A DNA stretch of 57,775 nucleotides. It comes from a virus. Below, one piece after another: positions 7,231 through 14,248 of this stretch (positions are counted from its first letter, which is position 1; the number at the start of each line of letters is the position of its first letter). The notes under the pieces were generated by a model, which did not search any database, was not told where the DNA came from, and was given only the letters and a program-made list of their open reading frames with translations. A program made the translations under genes and the position numbers. The DNA lies in IMG/VR virus record IMGVR_UViG_3300031654_000003, positions 1 to 57,775 of that record. One strand, given 5' to 3'.

Positions 7231-7259
7231 TTGACAATTATTTTCTTCTTACTTATAAT
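7231..7259 (+). promoter_or_regulatory. Consensus sigma-70 promoter facing the terminase gene
   Basis: TTGACA at 7231-7236 and TATAAT at 7254-7259 are separated by exactly 17 bases, a perfect consensus. It points rightward, against the terminase gene. Transcripts would start near 7266. Confidence 0.75.
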
Positions 7260-7293
7260 AAAGCGAGCCGACCATCTGCCAAGGGTTACTTCC

Positions 7294-7431
7294 TTGCGTT
7301 GTCCTTGTGGTAAACCAGCCAAACAATATCACCATTATAAGGGCTATAGACCCGAATATTGGCTTTGCGTCATTGCTTTGTGTATAAAATGCCATTTTCT
7401 TGCAAATCAGAGTGAGGTATGCATCGAATAG
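7294..7431 (+). CDS. Possible 45-aa HNH/zinc-finger-like protein
   Basis: The frame contains CPCGKPAKQYHH and, after a short linker, LCIKCH. This is the zinc-binding half of small HNH-like phage proteins. A TTG at 7294 has AAGGG upstream. It lies behind the consensus promoter and overlaps the end of the terminase gene on the other strand. It could be a small intact protein or the remnant of a larger endonuclease. Confidence 0.4.
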   Translation: MRCPCGKPAKQYHHYKGYRPEYWLCVIALCIKCHFLANQSEVCIE

Positions 7432-8849
7432 CTGCAGGCTGCTCGGTCATCCTCCTGCTGGGGGCCATGACCCATATCATCAGGATAAATCGCCTCGCTG
7501 TCGTACTCAATATGGCTCAAGCCCCATAAACCGTAAATAAGACAATCAGCCCTATTAGGTGAATGGCCTATCCGGTCAGCTTTCTTTAGGATTTCCTTAG
7601 CCTCGACCTTGTAGCCCCTCGGAGTAAGCTCAAAACCTACCTGTGAAAGCTCCTCAATCAGAATAGGGTCATCGGGTATGCCAGCCTCCCTCTCGGCAAA
7701 AGCTCTTTTTGCCTCCCACCACATCTCTGCCCTGCGGTTGAAGAACTGTATGCCCTCAGAGTTCTTCGTTGAAGCCTCTCTGGAATCAGCCAAAAGAAGC
7801 TTCTCACCCATCTTGGAAAGCCACGTCCGGGTATCGGCGCCAATGCCTATCGGGTCCAAAACTACTGCCTGAGCCTTAATCTCCCTTCTCATTATCTGGC
7901 AATAAGCCGCTATCTGAGAGCCATCCTTCTCTTTGAAAAACTTATGCTTGATTATTTCACCGTTCTTAATCCCGTAGATTACGCCTTCATCATCACCGAA
8001 CTCACACGGATCACAGGCGATTATCGTCTTGTCCCGCATGGGTATATACTTATGATTTATCGCTTCTCTTATGTCGGAGTAGGGAATAACCTTGTCGGAT
8101 ATGTCGAGGTCTTCCCAGGAGTTTAGGACAAAGCGGTTAAATAAATGCGGAGCCTCTGTTTTCATTCTTATCTTGTCTTGGATATAATCGACAGGTAAAT
8201 TACTCTGATTATCGAATGTTGTTGCTTCAAAAAGCTCATATTGGTTCGGGCCGAAAGATTCCAAAACTTCTTCTCTATTCCATCCACTTTCCCTCATTAA
8301 CTCTCGAATATCTTCTTCTGTTGGTAGAGGTAAATCTTTTATCTTCCAAAACCGATAAATCCAATTATGACCTTTAGTATTAGCAATAATGCAACCAAAG
8401 TGCGGAACGTCCTCTCTCCGATTCCTTCCCCTTAGCATTTGAAACTCTTTATCCGTATCGAATTCCTCGGCTTGTTCCATTACAAACCCACCAAGGTTCA
8501 TATTCTGCAAAACTTCGCTACTTGCAATTTGCTCTCCATGCCTGAACATCAAAATTGAGCCATTATCAAAGTGAACATTCTTATCACTGCCAACTTTTAA
8601 TTTTGTATATTTCTCAAAATCAGGAATGGTCGAATCTTCAAGACGCATATATTCTTTACGAACAACAAGCCATTGATTATTGGGATAATCTTCACAATTC
8701 TTAACTGCCTTAAAAATACCAAACATTGTTTTGCCAGTCCCCCATCCAGCAACAAAAGCGGGAAAACTGGCTTGACTTCTCATAAAGCCAGACTGAAAAG
8801 GCTTCATCTTGATATGTCTAATATTTTCTTCAATTAAACTATTTTTCAT
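7407..8849 (-). CDS. terL: Terminase large subunit
   Basis: This is the packaging motor ATPase and nuclease. Walker A is AGWGTGKTMFG near the N-terminus and a Walker B-like segment is GGFVMEQAEEFD. The nuclease domain has IIACDPCEFGDDEG and VVLDPIGIGAD, with the Asp residues expected for the RNase H-like fold, and PNRADCLIYG near the end. Length (480 aa from ATG 8849) is normal. A longer frame to 8876 lies entirely inside the small-subunit gene. The chosen start overlaps the small subunit by 11 bases. Confidence 0.92.
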   Translation of the reverse strand: MKNSLIEENIRHIKMKPFQSGFMRSQASFPAFVAGWGTGKTMFGIFKAVKNCEDYPNNQWLVVRKEYMRLEDSTIPDFEKYTKLKVGSDKNVHFDNGSILMFRHGEQIASSEVLQNMNLGGFVMEQAEEFDTDKEFQMLRGRNRREDVPHFGCIIANTKGHNWIYRFWKIKDLPLPTEEDIRELMRESGWNREEVLESFGPNQYELFEATTFDNQSNLPVDYIQDKIRMKTEAPHLFNRFVLNSWEDLDISDKVIPYSDIREAINHKYIPMRDKTIIACDPCEFGDDEGVIYGIKNGEIIKHKFFKEKDGSQIAAYCQIMRREIKAQAVVLDPIGIGADTRTWLSKMGEKLLLADSREASTKNSEGIQFFNRRAEMWWEAKRAFAEREAGIPDDPILIEELSQVGFELTPRGYKVEAKEILKKADRIGHSPNRADCLIYGLWGLSHIEYDSEAIYPDDMGHGPQQEDDRAACSYSMHTSL

Positions 8850-9336
8850 CTTCAAGAACAATTTTAACAGAACCACCTAAATTCAGGTCTTTAATGTCTC
8901 TCATATCAGTAATATTTTTGGCTGTAAAAATAGTAAAATGCGAATTGTAAACACCAATACAGCCAGCTTGTATAAGAAAATCCTTTTGTATTTCTTTAGC
9001 GCGTGTATATGCCTCTAAGAACTCCTTATGATATGACCTATGGTCTTTATCTTGCCAATTATAAACAGTTGGATATGATACATTTATCCTTTTAGCGAAT
9101 TGAACAAGAGTAGGTAATTTCACGGCTACTCTTTTAAAATCACACCATACTAAATTACCTTCTGAATCATAATGCTCAAGTGGCTTATCTTCATAAGGCT
9201 CTTTGTTAAAGAATTCTATAATTTCATCGCAGTATTCAGACTTATACTTTGTTGGCGCTCCAGTATTATTTGTTATACCATCAGCCTTCTTTTTGTATTT
9301 GTACTTCTTTTTAGACCCTGTCCCTGTGGGTGTCAT
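8839..9336 (-). CDS. terS: Terminase small subunit
   Basis: A 165-aa protein. After a Lys-rich start comes the segment GAPTKYKSEYCDEIIEFFNK, then a helix-turn-helix (LVQFAKRINVSYPTVYNWQ, about residues 76-94) and an all-helical C-terminal part with an acidic tail. This matches small terminases that recognise phage DNA and load the large subunit. It directly precedes and overlaps terL. Confidence 0.88.
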   Translation of the reverse strand: MTPTGTGSKKKYKYKKKADGITNNTGAPTKYKSEYCDEIIEFFNKEPYEDKPLEHYDSEGNLVWCDFKRVAVKLPTLVQFAKRINVSYPTVYNWQDKDHRSYHKEFLEAYTRAKEIQKDFLIQAGCIGVYNSHFTIFTAKNITDMRDIKDLNLGGSVKIVLEDEK

Positions 9337-9401
9337 TTGAAATGCTTCTGTAAAGTTTTATGGTTTAAGGCTTTATCTTAATTAAAAGCCGCGTTTAGCC
9401 A

Positions 9402-9722
9402 TTATCTTAACTTCATCATATCGCCAATAATTGAACTTACATCCGAAATAACATCTGAAAATTGTTCATGATTGCCAACAAATCGATAATCACCATTGCC
9501 CGCTCCTGTATCCCTTGTAGTTAAACATCGCACTCCTCGCTCACAACAACTAATTTCTGTGATTTCGTGCATAAAACCAGTTAATATCTCTCGTTGGCTA
9601 TTGTTTTTAGTTCCAACTTTAATAGTCATATTATTAAAGCTAAAATGACTGCCTGATGTACTTTTGGCCTCTTTTACTCTCCAAGGTCTATTATTTATCC
9701 GAACTGTTTTAGGCAATCTCAT
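9402..9722 (-). CDS. Hypothetical protein with a HExxE-like motif
   Basis: A 106-aa protein with GFMHEITEISCCE in the middle and NHEQFSDVISDV near the end. The layout (small beta N-terminus, helix with HE, later helix) recalls short metalloprotease-like phage proteins, but the motif is not canonical and activity is uncertain. Confidence 0.55.
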   Translation of the reverse strand: MRLPKTVRINNRPWRVKEAKSTSGSHFSFNNMTIKVGTKNNSQREILTGFMHEITEISCCERGVRCLTTRDTGAGNGDYRFVGNHEQFSDVISDVSSIIGDMMKLR

Positions 9723-9922
9723 TTGAAAGCCTCTTTAAGCTGCTTGTAATCTTCATTTACGACCTTAGCGAGTCCTTTAAGATAATTTTGCACTGCTGTT
9801 TTTTGCTGTTCAACCCTGCCGCCGTTCTCAAATTCAAGCAAAAGGTCTGCCCGATTCATCTCCGTAAATATCCGACTATGAGCTATATCAACTATCTGAA
9901 AGTCTATTTGTACTGCTGTCAT
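9719..9922 (-). CDS. Small hypothetical protein
   Basis: A 67-aa helical protein that overlaps the next gene by 4 bases. No recognised domain. Confidence 0.5.
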   Translation of the reverse strand: MTAVQIDFQIVDIAHSRIFTEMNRADLLLEFENGGRVEQQKTAVQNYLKGLAKVVNEDYKQLKEAFK

Positions 9923-9982
9923 TGCTATTTTGTTTGTTAAACATTTGTATTTTAAGGACTTAAATTAATTAAGCCACATTCT

Positions 9983-10318
9983 TTACTCTTGTTTTTCCAG
10001 CATACCAGCTCTTGATTCATTTAATTTATAACACTTGCGGGGATTTATTGATTTTTCCCAAGCAACCGTTTCCTCTAAAAGTCCTTGTGATATTAAAAAC
10101 CATACAGTATGTTTGTTTATCACCATTCGACCACCAATTCTAAGATAACTATAAGCATGAGGTAAACTTTCCTTAACTTCCGCAAACTCATAAGCCAGCC
10201 TATTTCTGCTTTTTATTGAGATTTCAAATATCCTGTAATCTGGATATTGCTTCATTATCTCAAAGATATATGATGCTTGTGCCGAAAACTTAATGTTATG
10301 ACCAACAGTTTTAATCAT
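9983..10318 (-). CDS. Hypothetical protein, possibly winged-helix
   Basis: A 111-aa basic protein. The segment around RIGGRMVINKHTVWFLISQGLL could form a small DNA-binding fold, but no family was recognised. It overlaps the upstream gene by 4 bases. Confidence 0.5.
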   Translation of the reverse strand: MIKTVGHNIKFSAQASYIFEIMKQYPDYRIFEISIKSRNRLAYEFAEVKESLPHAYSYLRIGGRMVINKHTVWFLISQGLLEETVAWEKSINPRKCYKLNESRAGMLEKQE

Positions 10319-10524
10319 TGCCCGAAAGCCTCTCTTTTCTTAGAAGCTCTAATCCATCCACAATGCCCCAATAAATACTCATAGGCACAATCTAAACTCT
10401 TCAGCATATCCATATTTGTATTTGGTTTTAGCTCTTTAATTTTACCCTCAATTTCTCCAATTAAGTTCTCTATGATGTCGAGCGTCATTAAATTCGAATC
10501 GCCGTTGTTATCTGGTTCGGGCAT
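10315..10524 (-). CDS. Small hypothetical protein
   Basis: A 69-aa acidic protein starting MPEPDNNGDSN. The MPEPDN start is shared with the 35-aa frame at 11704-11811, so the two gene starts may derive from a common segment. Function unknown. Confidence 0.5.
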   Translation of the reverse strand: MPEPDNNGDSNLMTLDIIENLIGEIEGKIKELKPNTNMDMLKSLDCAYEYLLGHCGWIRASKKREAFGQ

Positions 10525-10813
10525 TGCTATTTACGAAGTTTAATTTTCTTCGGCCTCGTCCATAATTAGAATATGGGTCTTTAATGAAATGCTTATCTTC
10601 ATTCAAAGCCAAAACTCTATATCCTCCTTTGGGTTCCCAGTCGACTCCAAACATTTCTGGGATTTCCTCAAGCAATTCTACAAATTTTTCCTGCCATTCA
10701 TTTGGCATAGATTGAAGAACTGTTCTCGGCAAAACCAAGTAATTTGCATAACTTAAACTAAAATAGTCATGTATTGGTTCTTTGATTTGTAATATATGTT
10801 GAGTTTCTTTCAT
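10508..10813 (-). CDS. Hypothetical protein
   Basis: A 101-aa protein with SMPNEWQEKFVELLEEI and a later KDPYSNYGRGRRK segment. It follows the XRE regulator with a 1-base overlap, so the two may be a regulatory or toxin-antitoxin pair. This is suggested by order only. Confidence 0.5.
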   Translation of the reverse strand: MKETQHILQIKEPIHDYFSLSYANYLVLPRTVLQSMPNEWQEKFVELLEEIPEMFGVDWEPKGGYRVLALNEDKHFIKDPYSNYGRGRRKLNFVNSNARTR

Positions 10814-11103
10814 TATTTAACCCCTGTTCGGGCATTGCTAACGCTTTCTCTGCGGTCCAACTCAAAAAAAATATCTGAAACAGTTCGTAAAGTCATGTTT
10901 CGTGAACCACGAAGAAGTTGCGTAATATGGCTTTTATTGGTGTCTAACATGTTCGCCAATTGCGACTTGCTTATGCCTTTTTGCTCCATCTCTTTCAAAA
11001 TCAACTCTGTTACATCGAGTATAAGTTCTTCCTGGCTCGTTAATTTTGCAAGTTCGCGGTCGTCTTTCAACTCTTTCTCGATTTGTTTCATTAAATCGCT
11101 CAT
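10813..11103 (-). CDS. XRE-family helix-turn-helix regulator
   Basis: A 96-aa protein. The segment GISKSQLANMLDTNKSHITQ (about residues 43-62) is a classic Cro/CI-type helix-turn-helix. The N-terminus is a charged helix. It could be the lysogeny regulator or the antitoxin half of a two-gene module with the gene that follows. It overlaps the gene before it (ATGA). Confidence 0.75.
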   Translation of the reverse strand: MSDLMKQIEKELKDDRELAKLTSQEELILDVTELILKEMEQKGISKSQLANMLDTNKSHITQLLRGSRNMTLRTVSDIFFELDRRESVSNARTGVK

Positions 11104-11255
11104 GCTTCACCTCGCTTTACAGACCGTGTTCTATTCGCATAATATTCATTCTTTATTGTGACGCCTATATCAATTTCACTCATAAATGTCTCATTGCCCT
11201 TTTTCTTGAATCCGTTTGTCACCTTCCAAGCAGGCCCATCTCTAAAACAAAACAT
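11100..11255 (-). CDS. Small basic hypothetical protein
   Basis: A 51-aa frame starting MFCFRDGPAWKVTNGFKKKG. Its stop overlaps the start of the XRE regulator (ATGA), so it probably belongs to the same transcript. Function unknown. Confidence 0.45.
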   Translation of the reverse strand: MFCFRDGPAWKVTNGFKKKGNETFMSEIDIGVTIKNEYYANRTRSVKRGEA

Positions 11256-11272
11256 TCTTCATAACTCACCAA

Positions 11273-11302
11273 ACAAAAAAGGCTCACCGCCTGCTATTCA
11301 CA
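11273..11302 (-). repeat. Intergenic repeat, copy A
   Basis: About 30 bases that recur with two small differences at 11574-11602. On the minus strand each copy reads TGTGAATAGCAGGCG then a GCCT-pairing arm and a T-run, so it may act as a weak terminator. Confidence 0.55.
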
Positions 11303-11527
11303 ACACATTCGCATATCTGAATTTATGGTTTTGCCGTCGTTATTCATGTAATAAACTTGGTCGCCCTGCGATAACTGTATTGTAACACTGCCAAGTTGTT
11401 GTGATTCAATGTATAAACTATATTCAACAGGTTCATTTGCTGCTTCTCCAGTTTTTACAATACTTGCCGAAAAACAATCCCAAAACTTATCTGAATCTGC
11501 TTTGTTGTTAATAATTCGTACAATCAT
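11294..11527 (-). CDS. Hypothetical protein
   Basis: A 77-aa protein with mixed strands and a C-terminal CC pair. Its 3' end runs into repeat copy A. No recognised domain. Confidence 0.5.
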   Translation of the reverse strand: MIVRIINNKADSDKFWDCFSASIVKTGEAANEPVEYSLYIESQQLGSVTIQLSQGDQVYYMNNDGKTINSDMRMCCE

Positions 11528-11573
11528 TTTCTGCCTGCCTTTCTATCTGTTTGCCTATCTATCTCGGTTTTAA

Positions 11574-11602
11574 ACAAAAGAGGCTCACGCCTGCTATTCA
11601 CA
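11574..11602 (-). repeat. Intergenic repeat, copy B
   Basis: Near-identical to 11273-11302. It contains the 4-bp AGGC/GCCT hairpin and a T-run on the minus strand. Shorter relatives (GGGCGAGCCTGTTTTATT) occur at about 11706-11723 and 11986-12003. Confidence 0.55.
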
Positions 11603-11696
11603 GGAAATATGGCTGCCTATCCGTTGGGATTCTGCGGCTATCCCCTTGGGCATTTAACGCAAACCCGCTCCACAGCTCATAGGTAAGACGCACCAT
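11598..11696 (-). CDS. 32-aa microprotein (tentative)
   Basis: The frame MVRLTYELWSGFALNAQGDS... has AAGGA 5 bases upstream and ends at the edge of repeat copy B. It could be real or chance. Confidence 0.35.
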   Translation of the reverse strand: MVRLTYELWSGFALNAQGDSRRIPTDRQPYFL

Positions 11697-11703
11697 ATAT
11701 CCT

Positions 11704-11811
11704 TTATTTCAATAAAACAGGCTCGCCCATTTTGTTCTCTATATCCTTGAGCGGGTCTTTGGTCTTTGTATCACCGCTTGTAATAACAAAGTCGTTATCT
11801 GGCTCTGGCAT
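11704..11811 (-). CDS. 35-aa microprotein
   Basis: An acidic frame starting MPEPDNDFVITSGDTKTKDP with a good AAGGTG site. It starts inside the end of the preceding gene. The first six residues match those of the gene at 10315-10524. Confidence 0.45.
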   Translation of the reverse strand: MPEPDNDFVITSGDTKTKDPLKDIENKMGEPVLLK

Positions 11812-11956
11812 TTGTCACCTTTTTAAGCTCTTTCTTATCACGAAAACCAACTCCCGCAATATAGTAATATCCTTTATCAACAACCCTCTCTATTGTCCCA
11901 GGAATCGGCAACTGTGCCTTTTCGTTTTTCCCTATTACTAAATCTCCGACTTTCAT
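11795..11956 (-). CDS. Small SH3-like hypothetical protein
   Basis: Starting at ATG 11956 the 53-aa protein reads MKVGDLVIGKNEKAQLPIPG, then a strand-rich body with YYYIAGVGFRDKKEL. The MKVGDLV...GxG pattern is typical of small SH3-like barrels. Function unknown. Confidence 0.55.
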   Translation of the reverse strand: MKVGDLVIGKNEKAQLPIPGTIERVVDKGYYYIAGVGFRDKKELKKVTNARAR

Positions 11957-11984
11957 TCTCTGACTCCCGCGTGGTGCCGAATAC

Positions 11985-12020
11985 AAATAAAACAGGCTCG
12001 CCCACGTTAATGAACGAGCC
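11985..12020 (-). terminator. Rho-independent terminator after the structured RNA
   Basis: On the minus strand GGCTCG (12020-12015) pairs with CGAGCC (12000-11995) around an inner GTT/AAC pair, followed by TGTTTTATTT. It ends the structured RNA that lies upstream. Confidence 0.75.
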
Positions 12021-12040
12021 CAAGCTCACAGGGATTTTCA

Positions 12041-12285
12041 TGGTCTAAAAATCGTCTGTTATTCACAAAAGGGATTTTATTGGGCAGATAGCCCAAGCAA
12101 TGGTCAAGGACAAAGCTTTGTATAGCATAACCTATATGTTGTTTAGTTGTACCCGTTGAAGTCTGCGTTTTGATTCTGCCCATTTGCAGCCCTCATGCTC
12201 TTGTCCATTCGTCTTTGACGAATTCACCTTAAGCACCATCCCTGCGAGGTTTTCAACAACGCTCAACACAGACTTTTTTAGACCA
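12041..12285 (-). ncRNA. Structured non-coding RNA, unknown class
   Basis: No gene fits this stretch. An 11-bp perfect stem (TGGTCTAAAAA at 12041-12051 with TTTTTAGACCA at 12275-12285) closes a 245-nt element. Inside are TTCGTC/GACGAA, a GGACAAGAGC/GCTTTGTCC stem with one bulge, a TTGGGC/GCCCAA hairpin, and GTCTGTGTT pairing with AACGCAGAC. The last stem contains a U-G pair on the minus strand, which would be an A-C mismatch on the plus strand, so the minus strand is the RNA. A promoter lies upstream and a terminator downstream. It could be a regulatory RNA of the phage; the family is not recognised. Confidence 0.65.
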
Positions 12286-12305
12286 TTAGTACAATACATA
12301 ACCAG

Positions 12306-12334
12306 AACTTAGCAGATGAACCTTGATTTGTCAA
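12306..12334 (-). promoter_or_regulatory. Sigma-70-type promoter for the structured RNA
   Basis: On the minus strand TTGACA (12334-12329), 17 bases, then TAAGTT (12311-12306). The -35 overlaps the small palindrome CTTGA-tttg-TCAAG (12322-12335), a possible operator. Confidence 0.65.
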
Positions 12335-12372
12335 GAAAATATTTGGGGGAAAAGGTGAAAAATATTGAGGAG

Positions 12373-12591
12373 CTAAAATTCTTGAAAAGGTAATTTTCTA
12401 TATTTTGGTAATGGTATAACATTAATATCTCCATTTGGCATTCTTTGCGTGATCATTTGCCTATCCAAATCTCCAAATCTTCTGTGCATTATATATTTAG
12501 CTATACCTATATCTTGGTCTGAATTTGAATAGCCAGCAATTCTCCATCCTTTTGATTGTAAATCTATAATAACATTTCGGCTAACTATCAT
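12373..12591 (-). CDS. Small hypothetical protein
   Basis: A 72-aa basic protein with a DIGIAKYIMHRRFGDLDRQM segment. No recognised family. It lies just upstream of the promoter of the structured RNA. Confidence 0.5.
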   Translation of the reverse strand: MIVSRNVIIDLQSKGWRIAGYSNSDQDIGIAKYIMHRRFGDLDRQMITQRMPNGDINVIPLPKYRKLPFQEF

Positions 12592-12647
12592 TTTTCCGCC
12601 TTTCTCCGTCCTTACTCATTATTATTCTTTCAGTTCAGGACGAACAG

Positions 12648-12824
12648 CTATGCCATTAATTCCAAAACCATCAAATACCGTTCGTCAATTTTACCTGTTT
12701 CGGCAAATTCACTTATTTTTTCTTTTGAAATTCCTGTTCCCATCACCAATATATCTAATTGGTTTCTTGCTATTCTTTGAACTACAGCAATTTGTAACTC
12801 ATTTTTTCTTTGGTCATTTATCAT
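12648..12824 (-). CDS. 58-aa helical protein
   Basis: The frame starts MINDQRKNELQIAVVQRIAR and continues with alternating helical segments. It has a good GAGGTG site and follows a strong terminator. It may be a short DNA-binding helix-turn-helix protein (inference). Confidence 0.55.
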   Translation of the reverse strand: MINDQRKNELQIAVVQRIARNQLDILVMGTGISKEKISEFAETGKIDERYLMVLELMA

Positions 12825-12840
12825 TTTTACACCTCACAAT

Positions 12841-12896
12841 AAAAAGCCCGCCCAGTTATGACAAACGCTGCGAAGCGGTATGTCTACCAGACGGGC
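12841..12896 (-). terminator. Rho-independent terminator
   Basis: On the minus strand an 11-bp stem with several G-U pairs (12896-12886 with 12856-12846) is followed by TTTTTATT. It overlaps the end of the gene that starts at 13047. Confidence 0.8.
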
Positions 12897-13047
12897 TGTA
12901 AATATATCCTTTGCCTGCAATCCAAATAAACTTTTTATTACAAAAGCGACAACGTGGATTATCAGTGTTTGGTATCTGGTGAAATTTGCCTTTTATGCAA
13001 GGTGTTTTTGTAATAGGAATATCGGATTGTTTCGCAGCGTTCATCAT
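12856..13047 (-). CDS. Small zinc-binding-type protein
   Basis: A 63-aa protein with CIKGKFH and CRFCNKKF, giving three Cys and one His that could hold zinc. The promoter at 13054-13082 would start transcription at or very near its ATG, so it may be leaderless. The last codons run through the terminator stem. Confidence 0.55.
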   Translation of the reverse strand: MMNAAKQSDIPITKTPCIKGKFHQIPNTDNPRCRFCNKKFIWIAGKGYIYSPSGRHTASQRLS

Positions 13048-13053
13048 GTTCGT

Positions 13054-13082
13054 ATTATCGGCTACCCGTTTTCAGAAGTCAA
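13054..13082 (-). promoter_or_regulatory. Sigma-70-type promoter
   Basis: TTGACT (13082-13077), 17 bases, GATAAT (13059-13054) on the minus strand. A perfect inverted repeat GTCAAGA-AAAA-TCTTGAC at 13078-13095 overlaps the -35, a likely operator or stem. Confidence 0.65.
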
Positions 13083-13115
13083 GAAAAATCTTGACATAAT
13101 ATTAAAAATACCCAG

Positions 13116-13310
13116 TTACCTTAATGCTAAAATTGAAATTTTATTCCACAATCTAATTGCTCCTTTTCTTGATTTTGAGTAACCAACTTTGAATCTGCAT
13201 GATATTTGAGTATGGCATTTAACATACCAACGCCTGAAATGAAGGCTGCCTAAAGATTGTTTAATCGTTAATTTAGTACCACCACATTTAGGACAAGGAT
13301 TTATCTTCAT
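13116..13310 (-). CDS. Lar-like zinc-ribbon protein
   Basis: From ATG 13310 the 64-aa protein reads MKINPCPKCGG, then a VKCHTQISC segment and ends with GAIRLWNKIS. CPxCGG near the start and A(I/V)xxWN near the end are the marks of the small restriction-alleviation (Lar) type family, which modulates host restriction enzymes in some phages. The fit is by pattern only. Confidence 0.6.
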   Translation of the reverse strand: MKINPCPKCGGTKLTIKQSLGSLHFRRWYVKCHTQISCRFKVGYSKSRKGAIRLWNKISILALR

Positions 13311-13605
13311 TCTTAATATCCGATATATCAGCCAATACTTCATGTTTAGGATTAAATCTTATATCAAAATATTTTCTTCGGTCATAAGGCATAAAACTCC
13401 AAAGCGCTTGTATCTCAAAATCTTTGTAACCATTATTTACAAGCAAATTGTAGGCTCTGTCGATATCAGAACCTTCATTCATGGCAATTTGTATATATGG
13501 ATTTGGTAAGTGGCCACAAGAACACTCTGTATCGAATCCGTTATCTCTAAGCAGTTTCACTAATTCTTTCAAAGGTTCTTCTATTTGGTCATATAAGTTA
13601 CCCAT
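13288..13605 (-). CDS. Hypothetical phage protein
   Basis: A 105-aa protein with LLRDNGFDTECSCGH near the start and RKYFDIRF near the end. This layout (G-F-x-T-x-C-S-C-G-H, then a beta strand) occurs in small phage proteins of unknown function. Confidence 0.6.
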   Translation of the reverse strand: MGNLYDQIEEPLKELVKLLRDNGFDTECSCGHLPNPYIQIAMNEGSDIDRAYNLLVNNGYKDFEIQALWSFMPYDRRKYFDIRFNPKHEVLADISDIKNEDKSLS

Positions 13606-13618
13606 ACTTTCGCCTTAA

Positions 13619-13876
13619 TCAAAAAGGAATATCATCCTCTGGCGGCACGTAATTCTCATCATAATCTGGATTAGGCCTATATTCGGTCGGCTTTTCTTCG
13701 GATCGTGGCTCCTGGCTTGCGTGAGCAAAGGGAATAGCCTCTGTATCGTCTATATCAAGATTCTTCAAGCTCCTTCCATGTAGCTCTCCAGACAGATATT
13801 GCTTTAGCCAAGCCTTGCCTTTGGTATTGGGACCCGTAAGTATAATCTCATGTGCTCTTAGAACTGATGGCTTCAT
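13619..13876 (-). CDS. Short paralogue with an SSB-type C-terminal tail
   Basis: An 85-aa protein with LTGPNTKGKAWLKQYL and, at the end, NPDYDENYVPPEDDIPF. Both parts match the 209-aa protein at 15358-15987 (GPNTAGRRF; NPDYDPEYVPPNDDIPF), so it is a shortened paralogue. The DDIPF end is like the tail by which bacterial SSB proteins recruit replication and repair enzymes. It may act as a small adaptor to host proteins (inference). Confidence 0.6.
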   Translation of the reverse strand: MKPSVLRAHEIILTGPNTKGKAWLKQYLSGELHGRSLKNLDIDDTEAIPFAHASQEPRSEEKPTEYRPNPDYDENYVPPEDDIPF

Positions 13877-14195
13877 GCTTTAGCCGTTCTATCAATAAAC
13901 CTTCCAAAAGAATCATATACACAATAATATCGTTGGTTTTTTCCAACCATTGTTCTATGTCTTGATTTTTACCTTGCTCCAATTCGTTTAAGAAATCATA
14001 TAAAGCGACAATATGTTTAGTGACAAAGCCCATCAAAGCCTTTTCTGGCGTACAATGTAATAAATTGGCCGCCTGCTTAAAATTGCTTAATCTGTCACCA
14101 TCATGAGCATATTCTTTAGCTTTGCTACCTGCGGTTTTTTCTATTAAATACAACCGATTCTTCAGGATATGTTTTTCAAAATATTCTGCGTCCAT
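13848..14195 (-). CDS. MazG-like / phage helical protein
   Basis: A 115-aa all-helical protein. The pattern of DRLSNFKQAANLL, FVTKHIVALYDFL and EKTNDIIVYMILLEGLL is the style of small phage proteins with a MazG-like four-helix fold, often of unknown function. The glutamates needed for NTP hydrolysis are not clearly present. Confidence 0.55.
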   Translation of the reverse strand: MDAEYFEKHILKNRLYLIEKTAGSKAKEYAHDGDRLSNFKQAANLLHCTPEKALMGFVTKHIVALYDFLNELEQGKNQDIEQWLEKTNDIIVYMILLEGLLIERLKHEAISSKST

Positions 14196-14248
14196 TTTTG
14201 TCCTTTATTTCACGCTGAGTTCATTCGTTCAATCTGCTGCTAAAATAA

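Noticed and set aside
6671-7234. 187-aa rightward frame
   Set aside because: It runs antisense through the start of portal and the small Cys-rich gene; Ser/Leu/Phe-rich composition is typical of a shadow frame.
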